Assembly (NCBI RefSeq): GCF_028747205.1
Contig: NZ_CP112880.1
Location: 3,286,001 to 3,350,000 of the forward strand
Source of the DNA: Streptomyces sp. CA-278952
Lineage (GTDB): Bacteria > Actinomycetota > Actinomycetes > Streptomycetales > Streptomycetaceae
Direction of reading: 5' to 3'
Length of the DNA stretch: 64,000 bases
This document shows positions 25,473-33,575 of the stretch, piece after piece; position 1 is the stretch's first letter, and every line of letters begins with the position of its first letter. A program made the translations under genes and the position numbers. The notes beneath the pieces are model-generated. The model worked only from the letters and a program-made list of their open reading frames with translations. It did not search any database and was not told the origin of the DNA.

Positions 25473-25768
25473 CCGGCCTCCCGGAGAGCGGTGGCCGCCG
25501 CATGGCACGGACAGACACAATCAGGCCGCAGGCAGAGGGCGTGCACGTCGGCCAGACCCGTCACCAAGGCACTGCGGCAAGCAACGCCGTACGGACCATC
25601 CGCGCCCGCCGACAACCCGTCCAGGTCAACACCCGCCCCCTGAGGTACATCAGCGGCCGTGATCGGGTCCCCCCGCCACAACAGCGTCACCTCATGCTCC
25701 GGGCAGTAAGCACCCGACTCGTCCTCGATCGACGACCCGTGCGCCTCCCCCTTCACGTAGCACCTCAT
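25469..25768 (-). CDS. Small Cys-rich hypothetical protein
   Basis: 99 residues, ATG 25768 (MRCYVKGEAHGSSIEDE), overlapping the upstream stop by ATGA. Cys and His residues are spread along the chain (YCPEHE, VACRS, CLRPDCVCPCH), so a metal site or disulfides are possible. I do not recognise the family. Confidence 0.55.
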   Translation of the reverse strand: MRCYVKGEAHGSSIEDESGAYCPEHEVTLLWRGDPITAADVPQGAGVDLDGLSAGADGPYGVACRSALVTGLADVHALCLRPDCVCPCHAAATALREAG

Positions 25769-25917
25769 GCGCTTCGCGCCTCCCGCCAGGCACGGGCAAG
25801 GTCGACAGCGGTGGTGCAGGCGGTTCCGGCAAGGCAAGCGATGCAGGTCGTGGTGTGGTCAAGAAGTATCCGGTATGCAGCTTGGGGCTTGGGGGAGGGC
25901 ATGGTCAGCGCGCTCAT
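25765..25917 (-). CDS. 50-aa hypothetical protein, first gene of the peptide operon
   Basis: ATG 25917 with AAGGAAG upstream. The chain has RILLDHTTTCIACLAGTACT, a short Cys motif, and ends in a charged helix (VDLARAWREARSA). It is the first of five consecutively overlapping genes (25917 to 24017). Function unknown. Confidence 0.55.
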   Translation of the reverse strand: MSALTMPSPKPQAAYRILLDHTTTCIACLAGTACTTAVDLARAWREARSA

Positions 25918-26057
25918 GGCACTTCCTTCGGGCCGGTGTGGACAGGAGCTGCACGCATCCGCGTGGCCATGACCGGCACGTTAGAGAGCTGAGGACAAGA
26001 TGCGCTGGGTGATTGCGTCTGGTTGCGAATTCCCCTGTGCGCATTGGACACGGTTGG

Positions 26058-26900
26058 CTAATCGGGCTCCAACGACGCCCGTGCACGACCGATCAAACGG
26101 CGTGCCTGCGGCCCCTGGACCGCGGCTTCGGCCATAAGATCCCACGCCCGCTCATACAGGCCGACGTTCTCCTCGTCGTCGAGCCACATCTCGGTGTTGA
26201 TCGTCTCGACGATCACACGACGGCGGTCATAGATCCAAAACCCGTGGCCCGGCGCACGTTTCAGTTGCACTCCGAGTGGAAGCACGCGGATCTCGACGGT
26301 GTCCAGACCAATCAGCCCGATGAGCCGGTCCAGTTGTGCGGCCATAACTTCGCGGGGGCACGTCAGTACGTACAGTGCCGCCTCCCACACCACGAACCGG
26401 AAGTGTTTGCCGGCCTCGTACAACGCCTCCTGGCGGCGCATGCGCGCCCGGACTGCTGCCTCGACGTCTCTGGGGATTCTGCGGAATTCGGCGTTCGCCT
26501 CGAACGCGTGCCGGGCGTAGTCCGCAGTTTGGAACAGTCCCGGAATGCGGGACACCTCCATACCCCGGATGAGCTGCGTAGCCATCGTCTCGGTGACAGC
26601 CAGCTCCTGGCGCGCCCGATGACCACCGGCGAGTTGCCGTCGCCACGACCGGTACTGCGATTCCAGTCCGACGAGCCGCGCCCGCAACTCGGTCGCGACA
26701 CCAGGCCGCCCCACCGCCCGGGCCCACTCCAAGAGGTCACTCGCGGTGGGGGTCTGCTTTCCTGTCTCCAGGCGCGACACCTTCGAGCGTTGCCAGCCGA
26801 GCGCCTCGGCCACGCCCTTGCCGTTGAGGCCGGCCTCGCTGCGTAGCTCGCGGAGTCGCGCTCCGAGGGCGACGCGGGCGGTTTGGAAGTCGGTGCTCAC
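26058..26900 (-). CDS. XRE-family regulator with DUF5753 domain
   Basis: 280 residues from GTG 26900, which overlaps the stop of the DUF6879 gene (GTGA). N-terminal HTH (LRELRSEAGLNGKGVAEALG, SKVSRLETGKQTPT), then a DUF5753 domain (IPGLFQTADYARHAFEA, RQEALYEAGKHFRFVVWEAAL, VEIRVLPLG). Such proteins are abundant in Streptomyces, often paired with small DUF397-type or other genes, and often control development or nearby clusters. It is 140 bp upstream of the five-gene peptide operon on the same strand. Confidence 0.85.
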   Translation of the reverse strand: MSTDFQTARVALGARLRELRSEAGLNGKGVAEALGWQRSKVSRLETGKQTPTASDLLEWARAVGRPGVATELRARLVGLESQYRSWRRQLAGGHRARQELAVTETMATQLIRGMEVSRIPGLFQTADYARHAFEANAEFRRIPRDVEAAVRARMRRQEALYEAGKHFRFVVWEAALYVLTCPREVMAAQLDRLIGLIGLDTVEIRVLPLGVQLKRAPGHGFWIYDRRRVIVETINTEMWLDDEENVGLYERAWDLMAEAAVQGPQARRLIGRARASLEPD

Positions 26901-27640
26901 CCGGTCGAAGCTACTGCCTTCGCGAAGTCCGCAGTGCGCGTCGCGTGGTGCCAGGCCGCGTCTCGCGCCTGGCACGCGAGAGCGACTTCGGCTGGGTCCT
27001 CGCTGAGTACGACGCCGAGGGTGGTGTCGTCCTCAGCGAAGACGAACCGGGCGATCAGGCGGGAGTCGAACAGCCAGAAGTCGTGGCCGGGCAGGCCAAG
27101 TCGGGCTGCCTGGGTGCGTGGCAGGTTGCGGATGTCCTCACCAGCTGCCACGTTGCCCTGGCCACTGGCAAGAAGAAACTGCTGCCCTTCGGTCAGAGGC
27201 TGGTCAACGAGCCGGACCCGCTCGAACCTCTTCCCCTGAGTCGTCTGCGCCCGGACGTTCTCGCGCCATGCGTTGTCCGGCTCAGCGGAGATGTCCTCGC
27301 CGCTCTTCCACTGTCCCCACTTCGGACTGTTGCGGTCGGAGGCGTATCCGTGTCGGGTTTCCAGTCGGAACGCGGTGTGCCTGAATTCGCGGAACAGCGG
27401 GGCGACCTCGGAGAACGGCACCATCTCAGGATCGGTAGTGCGTGGGGCGAAGCGGACCAGGAGGTCACGTGGCACGAGTACGACTGTCTCGCTGTCTTTC
27501 ACATCGCGGAGCTGCGCCAGGTGTTCGGGGTCGGTAACCCGGTCACCCTGGACAAGGATGTCGGTGGTGCCCTCGACCTCGTACAGAGTGGGGCAGTCTC
27601 CCTCGTCGCTGGTGGTACCGAGAAACCTGAGAAGCGTCAT
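26897..27640 (-). CDS. DUF6879-family protein
   Basis: 247 residues, ATG 27640 with GGAGG upstream. The first ~75 residues (MTLLRFLGTTSDEGDCPTLY) look like a small domain of their own, and the rest fits DUF6879: FSEVAPLFREFRHTAFRLET, LPGHDFWLFDSRLIARFVFA, and a C-terminal charged helix. DUF6879 genes usually sit beside XRE-DUF5753 regulators; this pair is translationally coupled. Role unknown, perhaps in modulating the regulator. Confidence 0.75.
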   Translation of the reverse strand: MTLLRFLGTTSDEGDCPTLYEVEGTTDILVQGDRVTDPEHLAQLRDVKDSETVVLVPRDLLVRFAPRTTDPEMVPFSEVAPLFREFRHTAFRLETRHGYASDRNSPKWGQWKSGEDISAEPDNAWRENVRAQTTQGKRFERVRLVDQPLTEGQQFLLASGQGNVAAGEDIRNLPRTQAARLGLPGHDFWLFDSRLIARFVFAEDDTTLGVVLSEDPAEVALACQARDAAWHHATRTADFAKAVASTG

Positions 27641-28220
27641 AGTGGCCTCCGTCTACGCTGGGTGGGAATCCAGGATGCAGCGGATGGCGCGAGACCGAGG
27701 ACAGATTGCGCGGAATTGCAGATTCTTATCAAGGCAGCGCAGTCGCGTACAACTGGCCATAGGTGAGCACTCGATGAGCCTGTAGAGGGACTCACGTACG
27801 TCACGGTGCGGATCCGACTCGTCATAGCGCTGGGGCTGTCTGGCGGTGATCGGACGAGCGCGTCCCGAAGCTCGGGTCCCGAGCCCTGAGCTTCGGGCTT
27901 CGAGCTTCGGGACGGTCGGGTCACTCTTCCGGGGGTACGTGAGCGGGGCCCCGGCCCGACGCTCGGGTGCCAAGACTCGGGCTTCGGGATGCGGGACCCG
28001 GGATTCGAGCGCCTTCTTTAACCGGTAGGTAGAAGAAGGAGGTTGGGAAATCCTCCCCTACCTCCCTACCCCGTCACGGTCAGCAAGTATGACTAATCGT
28101 GACAGCTTGCGGCACAGCGTCACGACTGCTTACGGTGCGAGAACCAAACGACCCCGACCGGTGTAGCAAGCACCAGGCCGGGGTCTCACCACAAGATCGA
28201 TAACCCAGAAAGCCGATCCC
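27641..28220. other. 580-bp divergent region rich in inverted repeats
   Basis: Separates the leftward DUF6879 operon from the rightward winged-helix gene. It contains a 14-bp perfect inverted repeat (27861-27914), GGAGG/CCTCC and GGTAGG/CCTACC dyads around 28025-28072, three GTCACG/CGTGAC half-sites (28073-28124), and a hairpin at 28151-28184. No supported gene; short frames here are compositionally odd. Confidence 0.55.
27861..27914. repeat. 14-bp perfect inverted repeat
   Basis: CGTCCCGAAGCTCG (27861-27874) and CGAGCTTCGGGACG (27901-27914) are exact complements with a 26-bp loop that contains further CTTCGGGCTT copies. Possible terminator, operator or plasmid-type structure. Confidence 0.7.
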
Positions 28221-29399
28221 ATGGCTACCCAGCACACTAGCTCCGCCCTGCCCGCCCCCGCACTCTCCGCCGCGTACCCGATGGCCAAGCCCGGCTACGG
28301 CAAACGCTCCGCGCCGGACCAACACCCGCGTACGCGCAATGACTTCGCTCACCTGCCGACCCGCGAGCGCTACGTCGCCGGGTTCATCGACCACCTCCCC
28401 GAGGGCGCGGCGATGAGCGTGAAGACCCTGGCCAAACAGCTCCCGCTCTACGGCCAACAGGCCGTCTCCACCTCCCTGACCGACCTCTCCGTCACCGGCC
28501 ACCTGCGGCGCGTCCGATGCCCCGTCGGCGCGGGCGACGAGACCCGCTGGGTCTTCCGCACCTTCTGGTCCCGCACCGCACGCGACAACGAGTGGTGGAA
28601 CACCTACCTCGCCACCGAGCAGGCCGCCCTGGCCGCACGCCCCGCGCCCGGAGTGACGGCCTCATCCACCGCCGCCTCTCCGCCTCCCTGGGTCCCGGCC
28701 GAGGACCCGCCCCCGCCCGCGCTGCCGGACAGGCCCCAAGGAGAAGCCACCCAGGAATCGCCGGAGCCATCTCACGCGGACGCCGCCCAGGGGCCCGCAG
28801 AGCCTGCGGAGACCCCGGCCCCCACCTCCGTACCGCACCAGCGCACACCGGCCGACCCCCCGGACACGGCACCCGCGCCGGGCCCGGCCCGGAGCCCGGC
28901 TCCGGCGACGGGCCCGACGGCTCCGACCGCCGCACCCCACTCCCCTGCCTACCTCGCCCTGGCCCGACTCGGCCGCACGGACCAACGCCTGGCGTTGTCC
29001 GCCGACGACTGCGCCGCCTTGGAGGCGGGGGCTGCGGCCTGGTTCGCCCGGGGTGTGGACGCGGACTACCTGACCGCCGCCCTCGCCGCAGGGCTTCCCG
29101 AGCGCGTCGACTCCCCGGTCGGCTTCGTCCGCCGCCGACTCGCCGACAAGATCCCGCCCCGGCTGCCTGACGAGCGGGCCCTGCCCGACGCGCCCGCCCA
29201 CCGCGTCCTGGTGGAGTGCACCGACTGCGGCGCCCCCGGCCGCCCCGAGGCCCTCCCCGACGGGCTCTGCCGCCCCTGCCGCGCCGCCCACCGCCCCGGG
29301 GCGGGCGCTTCCCCGGTAGGGACCGCCGAGGCAGCGGCCGGCGCCCGCGACATCGGGGCATACGTCGCCGTCCTCCGTGACATGCTCAGAGCCCCTTGA
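28221..29399 (+). CDS. Winged-helix DNA-binding protein with Pro-rich linker and C-terminal CxxC pairs
   Basis: 392 residues, ATG 28221. The N-terminal ~110 residues resemble a MarR-like winged helix (RTRNDFAHLPTRERYVAGFI, EGAAMSVKTLAKQLPLYGQQ, HLRRVRCPVGAGDETRWVF). A long Pro/Ala linker follows, then a helical segment (YLALARLGRTDQRLALSADD) and a zinc-ribbon-like end (CTDCGAPGRPEALPDGLCRP with CRAAH). Streptomyces genomes carry many such proteins, usually annotated as HTH regulators. The hairpins upstream may be its targets. Confidence 0.7.
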   Translation: MATQHTSSALPAPALSAAYPMAKPGYGKRSAPDQHPRTRNDFAHLPTRERYVAGFIDHLPEGAAMSVKTLAKQLPLYGQQAVSTSLTDLSVTGHLRRVRCPVGAGDETRWVFRTFWSRTARDNEWWNTYLATEQAALAARPAPGVTASSTAASPPPWVPAEDPPPPALPDRPQGEATQESPEPSHADAAQGPAEPAETPAPTSVPHQRTPADPPDTAPAPGPARSPAPATGPTAPTAAPHSPAYLALARLGRTDQRLALSADDCAALEAGAAAWFARGVDADYLTAALAAGLPERVDSPVGFVRRRLADKIPPRLPDERALPDAPAHRVLVECTDCGAPGRPEALPDGLCRPCRAAHRPGAGASPVGTAEAAAGARDIGAYVAVLRDMLRAP

Positions 29400-29437
29400 C
29401 CTTGAGCATGTCCCAGAGAGGGAAAGGAACTTCCTGG

Positions 29438-29743
29438 ATGGTAACCAAAGACGAAGCAGTGCGAAGTGCCCAAACATTCCTCCAGCAGGTCGTATACCCG
29501 GACCGAGCGGACTCCATCGTGATGCGCCCGGATACTGCTATTGAATTCACCTACGGCTGGACCGTCCGCTTCGATTTCAAGGAGCACCTGGAAACAAGCG
29601 ATCCCTCGTACGCGCCGTTCACTTCCGTGGTCGTTGTTCCGCACGACGGGTCCGCAGCCGACTTCGCTCCCACCTCCATGCCGGCCGCGGAGTACATGGC
29701 CCTCCATGCCTCGGGCAACTGGCCGTCCAGGAAGGGGCAGTAG
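29438..29743 (+). CDS. Imm35/YrhB-like small protein
   Basis: 101 residues from ATG 29438 (MVTKDEAVRSAQTFLQQVVY). The pattern EFTYGWTVRFDFKEHLE and VVVPHDGSAADFAPT matches the YrhB/Imm35 family, proposed immunity proteins for polymorphic toxins. No toxin gene is next to it, so it may be an orphan immunity gene or have another role. Confidence 0.65.
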   Translation: MVTKDEAVRSAQTFLQQVVYPDRADSIVMRPDTAIEFTYGWTVRFDFKEHLETSDPSYAPFTSVVVVPHDGSAADFAPTSMPAAEYMALHASGNWPSRKGQ

Positions 29744-30018
29744 CCTGCTCCGCCCCGACCAACAGGCCGCAGCCTGGCTCGCCCGCACCTACCGCGGGCT
29801 CGCTGGCTGGTCAACGGGGTCACCACAGCGACCGGAGTACTGCTCCTCGACGGCTCGTCCGAGGAACCCGTGTCGTTCGACCCGACCGTCGTCCACGCGT
29901 TGCACGTGACCCGGTACCGCTGAGGCCGTAGCCGCTCCAGGTGGAGCCGGCCCGCTCCACCTGCCGCTGTCCGAGGCCCTCCCCGACAAGCTCTGCCGCC
30001 CTGCGTCGAGCAGTGCCG
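29744..30018. other. Gene remnants with a copy of the winged-helix gene end
   Basis: Short peptides without starts can be read, for example DPTVVHALHVTRYR to a stop near 29923. The segment 29971-30000 repeats with few changes the stretch 29249-29278 inside the winged-helix gene (GAGGCCCTCCCCGAC). This suggests a partial duplication followed by decay. Confidence 0.4.
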
Positions 30019-30234
30019 TCAGTGGCCTTTGCGGCGCTCTGCGTCGAAGCGACACAGAATCCCTACCAGACGCCACACGCCGACCGCCCCTCCGACCAGG
30101 GCTCCCCCCGTCCGTACACCTGTGGACGCCGCATCGGAGAGGTCAAAGACGAGAGTGAGGGTCAGCGCGACGGCGAAGACCGCCGCGGCAAGGGCAGCGG
30201 CGGTCACCAGGGCAAAGGCGATCTCCACCGTCAT
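30019..30234 (-). CDS. Small two-span membrane protein
   Basis: 71 residues from ATG 30234 with AAGGA upstream. Two hydrophobic helices: FALVTAAALAAAVFAVALTL and TGGALVGGAVGVWRLVGIL, ending in a basic tail (CRFDAERRKGH). Function unknown. Confidence 0.55.
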   Translation of the reverse strand: MTVEIAFALVTAAALAAAVFAVALTLTLVFDLSDAASTGVRTGGALVGGAVGVWRLVGILCRFDAERRKGH

Positions 30235-30362
30235 CGCATCCTTCTCCCACCGCGACTCGCGCCCCCTGTCCATGCCGGAAGTCTCGCAGCACGGTCAAGC
30301 CCCGGCACCCGGTTCATACGGCGTTTGGCCCCCACCGGCCGGGGCGCCGCTTCCCAGGGGGA

Positions 30363-30953
30363 TCACATCTCAGCCTTGAGCAGTGCCGCCGTCCTGGCGG
30401 TCCGCTCGATCTTCGCGCAGTAGGCCGCCCGGGCTGCCTCGTCGATCTGCTGCTCGTGCTCGGCACGTAGGCCGGTCCGGCCGTCGATGCGCTCGCGCAG
30501 GATGTCGGCGTGCCCGGCATGCCGGTTGGTCTCGCCGAGGACATGGACCATGACGGCGAAGAGGTTCGTGTTGGTGTGAGGCTGCGGCCACCACGGCACG
30601 TGGCCGGGGGCGTCGAGGGGAAGCTCGTTGATCGTCGCGTCCGAGTGTTCCCACGTACGCCGGCAGAACCCGACGATCTGATCGCGGGTCTCGTCCTCGG
30701 CCGCCCACTGATCGCTGCCGTCGGAGTCCTGCCACCGGGGCAACGGTTCCGGGGAAGGGCGGCCGAAGACCTCGCCGAAGTACCTGGCCTCGACGGTAGC
30801 CACGTGTTTGACCAGGCCGAGGAGGTTGGTCCCGGTCGCTGTCAGAGGTCGGCGGGCGTCGTATGCGGACAGGCCGTCGAGCTTCCAGAGCAGCGCCTCG
30901 CGGTCCCGCCGCAGTCTCCTGTGCAGGTTGTCCTTCGCGAATCCATCGATCAT
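30363..30953 (-). CDS. DinB/DUF664 mycothiol-type transferase
   Basis: 196 residues from ATG 30953 (MIDGFAKDNLHRRL). Four-helix DinB fold with metal ligands His in LVKHVATVEARYFGEVFG and His-x3-His in GETNRHAGHADILRERIDG. DUF664 proteins in actinobacteria are often mycothiol-dependent S-transferases. Cytoplasmic, monocistronic, substrate unknown. Confidence 0.85.
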   Translation of the reverse strand: MIDGFAKDNLHRRLRRDREALLWKLDGLSAYDARRPLTATGTNLLGLVKHVATVEARYFGEVFGRPSPEPLPRWQDSDGSDQWAAEDETRDQIVGFCRRTWEHSDATINELPLDAPGHVPWWPQPHTNTNLFAVMVHVLGETNRHAGHADILRERIDGRTGLRAEHEQQIDEAARAAYCAKIERTARTAALLKAEM

Positions 30954-31098
30954 GGGGCGCGAGCCTGCCACCGGCTGCTCGCGGTTTCAAGATTCCGTAC
31001 GTGGCCCGCAGACGACTGGCAGAGCCGAGGCCGGGCCATAGCCACCGCCCTGACCTGCTTCGAGAAGCTCGCCCGAAAGGCGGTGTCTGTCTGAGCCC

Positions 31099-32082
31099 TC
31101 AGCCCGATCCGGCGACCAGTGCCTCGCCGAGTGGGGTACGCCGGTAGAGCACCGACCGGCCGGACCGCGCGCGGACCAGCAGCCCCGCGTTCCGCAGGAC
31201 GGCGAGGTGGTCGCCAACCGCGCCGGGTGCCATGGCGAGGCTTCGGGCGAGGTGGCTGGTACTGGCCGGGGCGTCCAGCGCCGACAGCAGCCGGGCTCGG
31301 GCCCGGCCGACCAGGGCGGTCAGGGCGTCCGGTCGGGGGGCGGCCTCCTGTTCGCCCCACAGGGCGGCGGTGCCGCGGGCGCGATAGATCAAGGTCCGGG
31401 GCCAGGGGTCTTCCGTGTGGGCGGCGATATTCCTGACGAAGACCGAAGGGATCAGCAGGAGTCCGTCGCCGACGAGGCGGACCACTCCGACTCGGGGGAA
31501 GTGGCCGACCTCCATGCCGCCGGCTTGCCAGGTGATGCTCGCATGCAGGCTCTCGATGGTCGTGGCCCATCCGTGATCGCCGATCACCCCCACCCGGTGC
31601 ACGACGTCGCGCTCACAGATCGCGCGCAGTTGCGGCCAGTCCGGGGCGAGCAGTTCGTGCCACGCCCGGTCCATCGCCTCGGCAATCCTGGAGACGGCGT
31701 CCGGTGAGTCCAGCACCGCACGTACGCGGGGATCACGGGCGGAGGGGCCGGTCGCGTTGGCGGCGCATTCGCGGCGGGCCGCTTCCGGCGGTGTGGCCCG
31801 GATCCTGGCCAGGTCGTCCGCCCAGGTCTGGTTGAGGCCGCGCGGGGGCGGAGCGACGAAGTTCGGTCCGCCTTGCGGGGTGAACAGGGTAAGGGCGGCG
31901 TCCAGTTCGCTCTCTCGGCGAAGCCGTTCAAAGGCCGGCAGGAGCCGGGCGGCCCAGGCTCGCGGCAGCGGCCCGCCCCGGCCGCCCGCGAGCGAGCCCA
32001 GCAGGAAGCACAGATCCATCGCGGGCGACAGTGCGAAGCGGCTGCGCAGCAGGTCCTCGACGGAGACTTCGAAGCGCAGCAC
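31099..32082 (-). CDS. DUF5937/ArsR-type HTH regulator
   Basis: 327 residues, ATG 32082. A long N-terminal domain (MLRFEVSVEDLLRSRFALSP) of DUF5937 type is followed at the C-terminus by an ArsR-like winged helix (STSHLARSLAMAPGAVGDHL, VLRNAGLLVRARSGRSVLYRR). Divergent from the MFS transporter; a perfect dyad between them (32112-32131) is the likely operator. Confidence 0.85.
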   Translation of the reverse strand: MLRFEVSVEDLLRSRFALSPAMDLCFLLGSLAGGRGGPLPRAWAARLLPAFERLRRESELDAALTLFTPQGGPNFVAPPPRGLNQTWADDLARIRATPPEAARRECAANATGPSARDPRVRAVLDSPDAVSRIAEAMDRAWHELLAPDWPQLRAICERDVVHRVGVIGDHGWATTIESLHASITWQAGGMEVGHFPRVGVVRLVGDGLLLIPSVFVRNIAAHTEDPWPRTLIYRARGTAALWGEQEAAPRPDALTALVGRARARLLSALDAPASTSHLARSLAMAPGAVGDHLAVLRNAGLLVRARSGRSVLYRRTPLGEALVAGSG

Positions 32083-32111
32083 CCTGCCACGCTACCGCGG
32101 GACGTGGCTCC

Positions 32112-32131
32112 GATTCGTCCAGCGACGAATC
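32112..32131. promoter_or_regulatory. Operator between DUF5937 regulator and MFS gene
   Basis: GATTCGTC, spacer CAGC, GACGAATC: a perfect 8-bp inverted repeat midway in the 88-bp divergent gap. Best candidate binding site of the regulator for itself and the transporter. Confidence 0.65.
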
Positions 32132-32170
32132 ATTGGTGAGTGACGTGGGCACAGGGTGAGGCTGCGCGTC

Positions 32171-33460
32171 ATGACCCCAACCGCCGAGCCCGCGCAGGGC
32201 AACCACCGTGCCACCTACCGGGAGGTACTGGCCGAGCCGCGATTCCGACTGCTCTTCTCCACCCGCGCCGTCGCGATCACGGCGGACGCGCTGCGGATCA
32301 CCACGTTCTCGGTTCTGGTCTTCTCGTCCACCGGCTCCGCGCTGCTCAGCGCAGTGGCCTTCGGCATCGGCTTCATCCCGCAGCTGTTCGGTTCACTGTT
32401 GCTGGGCTCACTGGCCGACCGGCTGCCGCCCCGCGCGCTCATCACCGGCGGCTACGCCTTGACGTGCGCCACCGCCCTGCTGCTCGCCCTGGTGCGGATG
32501 CCGGTCGCGGCAAGCCTCGGTGTGGTGGCGCTGGTCTCACTCGCCACACCGGTGTTTCACGGCGCGTCGAGTCGGCTGGTCGCTCAGTCGCTGGAGGGTG
32601 ACGCCTACGTGCTGGGCCGTTCGCTGAACAACATCGCCGGCGCCGGCGCGCAGTTGTTCGGCCTGGCGCTGGGAGGTGCGGCCGTCGCGGTACTCGGGCC
32701 ACGCGGGGCGCTCGCGGTCAGTGCCGTCCTCTACCTCGGCTGCGCGCTCGCTGTCCGCATCCGGCTCCCTCGGCTGCTGCCGGGGGAGTTCGGCGGCACA
32801 CCCGGCAGCGGCGGGGACGATGGCGGGGCGGATGGCCGGGCCGATGGCGGGGCGGATGGCGGGGCCGTCCGTGCAAGCTTCCATGGTGCGGGCCTACTGC
32901 TGCGCGGACGCACGGTGCGACGACTGATGCTGGCCCAGTGGCTGCCCGTCGCGCTCGTGGCGGGCGCGGAAGGCCTCATCGTCGCCTACGCGGGCGAACG
33001 CCGCTTCGCGCCCGGCTGGTACGCGGTGCTGATGGGCTGTCTACCGGTCGGCATGCTCGTCGGGGACCTGCTGGTGGGTCGGCTGCTGCGGCCCCGCGCC
33101 CGGGAGCGACTGGTAGTCCCGTTGGTCGCGCTGGCCGGGCTGCCTCTGATCGGCTTCGCCGCCGAGCCCGGGGTGGGCGTCTCGTCCTGTCTGCTGCTGC
33201 TCAGCGGCCTCGGATACGCCTACGGTCTCGGCCTGCAACGCCCGTTCCTGGACGCCCTGCCTCAGGACGGTCAGGGCCAGGCCTTCGGGTTGCTCGGCTC
33301 CGGCAGCATGACGTTGCAGGGCGTCGGACCGGTCTGCTTGGGCGCGGTGGCCGCGGGCATGGGGACAGGCGGCGCCATCGCCCTGGCGGGCGGCGCGGTG
33401 ATGCTTACCGCCGGCTGGATCCTCACCTGGCAACCGCCCACCTCGACGACGTGGCGCTGA
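32171..33460 (+). CDS. MFS transporter
   Basis: 429 residues from ATG 32171 (MTPTAEPAQGN). About 12 membrane helices; the loop after TM2 has GSLADRLPPRALITGG, the MFS signature. The central cytoplasmic loop holds a GADGRADGGADGG tract from short tandem repeats, unusual for the family. Probably a drug or metabolite exporter controlled by the divergent regulator. Confidence 0.85.
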   Translation: MTPTAEPAQGNHRATYREVLAEPRFRLLFSTRAVAITADALRITTFSVLVFSSTGSALLSAVAFGIGFIPQLFGSLLLGSLADRLPPRALITGGYALTCATALLLALVRMPVAASLGVVALVSLATPVFHGASSRLVAQSLEGDAYVLGRSLNNIAGAGAQLFGLALGGAAVAVLGPRGALAVSAVLYLGCALAVRIRLPRLLPGEFGGTPGSGGDDGGADGRADGGADGGAVRASFHGAGLLLRGRTVRRLMLAQWLPVALVAGAEGLIVAYAGERRFAPGWYAVLMGCLPVGMLVGDLLVGRLLRPRARERLVVPLVALAGLPLIGFAAEPGVGVSSCLLLLSGLGYAYGLGLQRPFLDALPQDGQGQAFGLLGSGSMTLQGVGPVCLGAVAAGMGTGGAIALAGGAVMLTAGWILTWQPPTSTTWR

Positions 33461-33575
33461 CGTGGTCGGCGGGTGTTCCCGGCACCGGGGCCCGGTGCGT
33501 TCCCCGTGGCTCCCCCGGACCCGACCCGCGTCCCCCGGATCCGACCCGGGGCTCCCCGGACCGATCCGGACGGGC

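Noticed and set aside
24017..25917. Lanthipeptide or graspetide locus
   Set aside because: No LanB/LanC/LanM, ATP-grasp, lasso or radical-SAM gene is present; only the methyltransferase is shared.
27641..28220. Integration site or integrase-borne element boundary
   Set aside because: No tRNA gene, integrase or matching direct repeats at a second location were found by eye.
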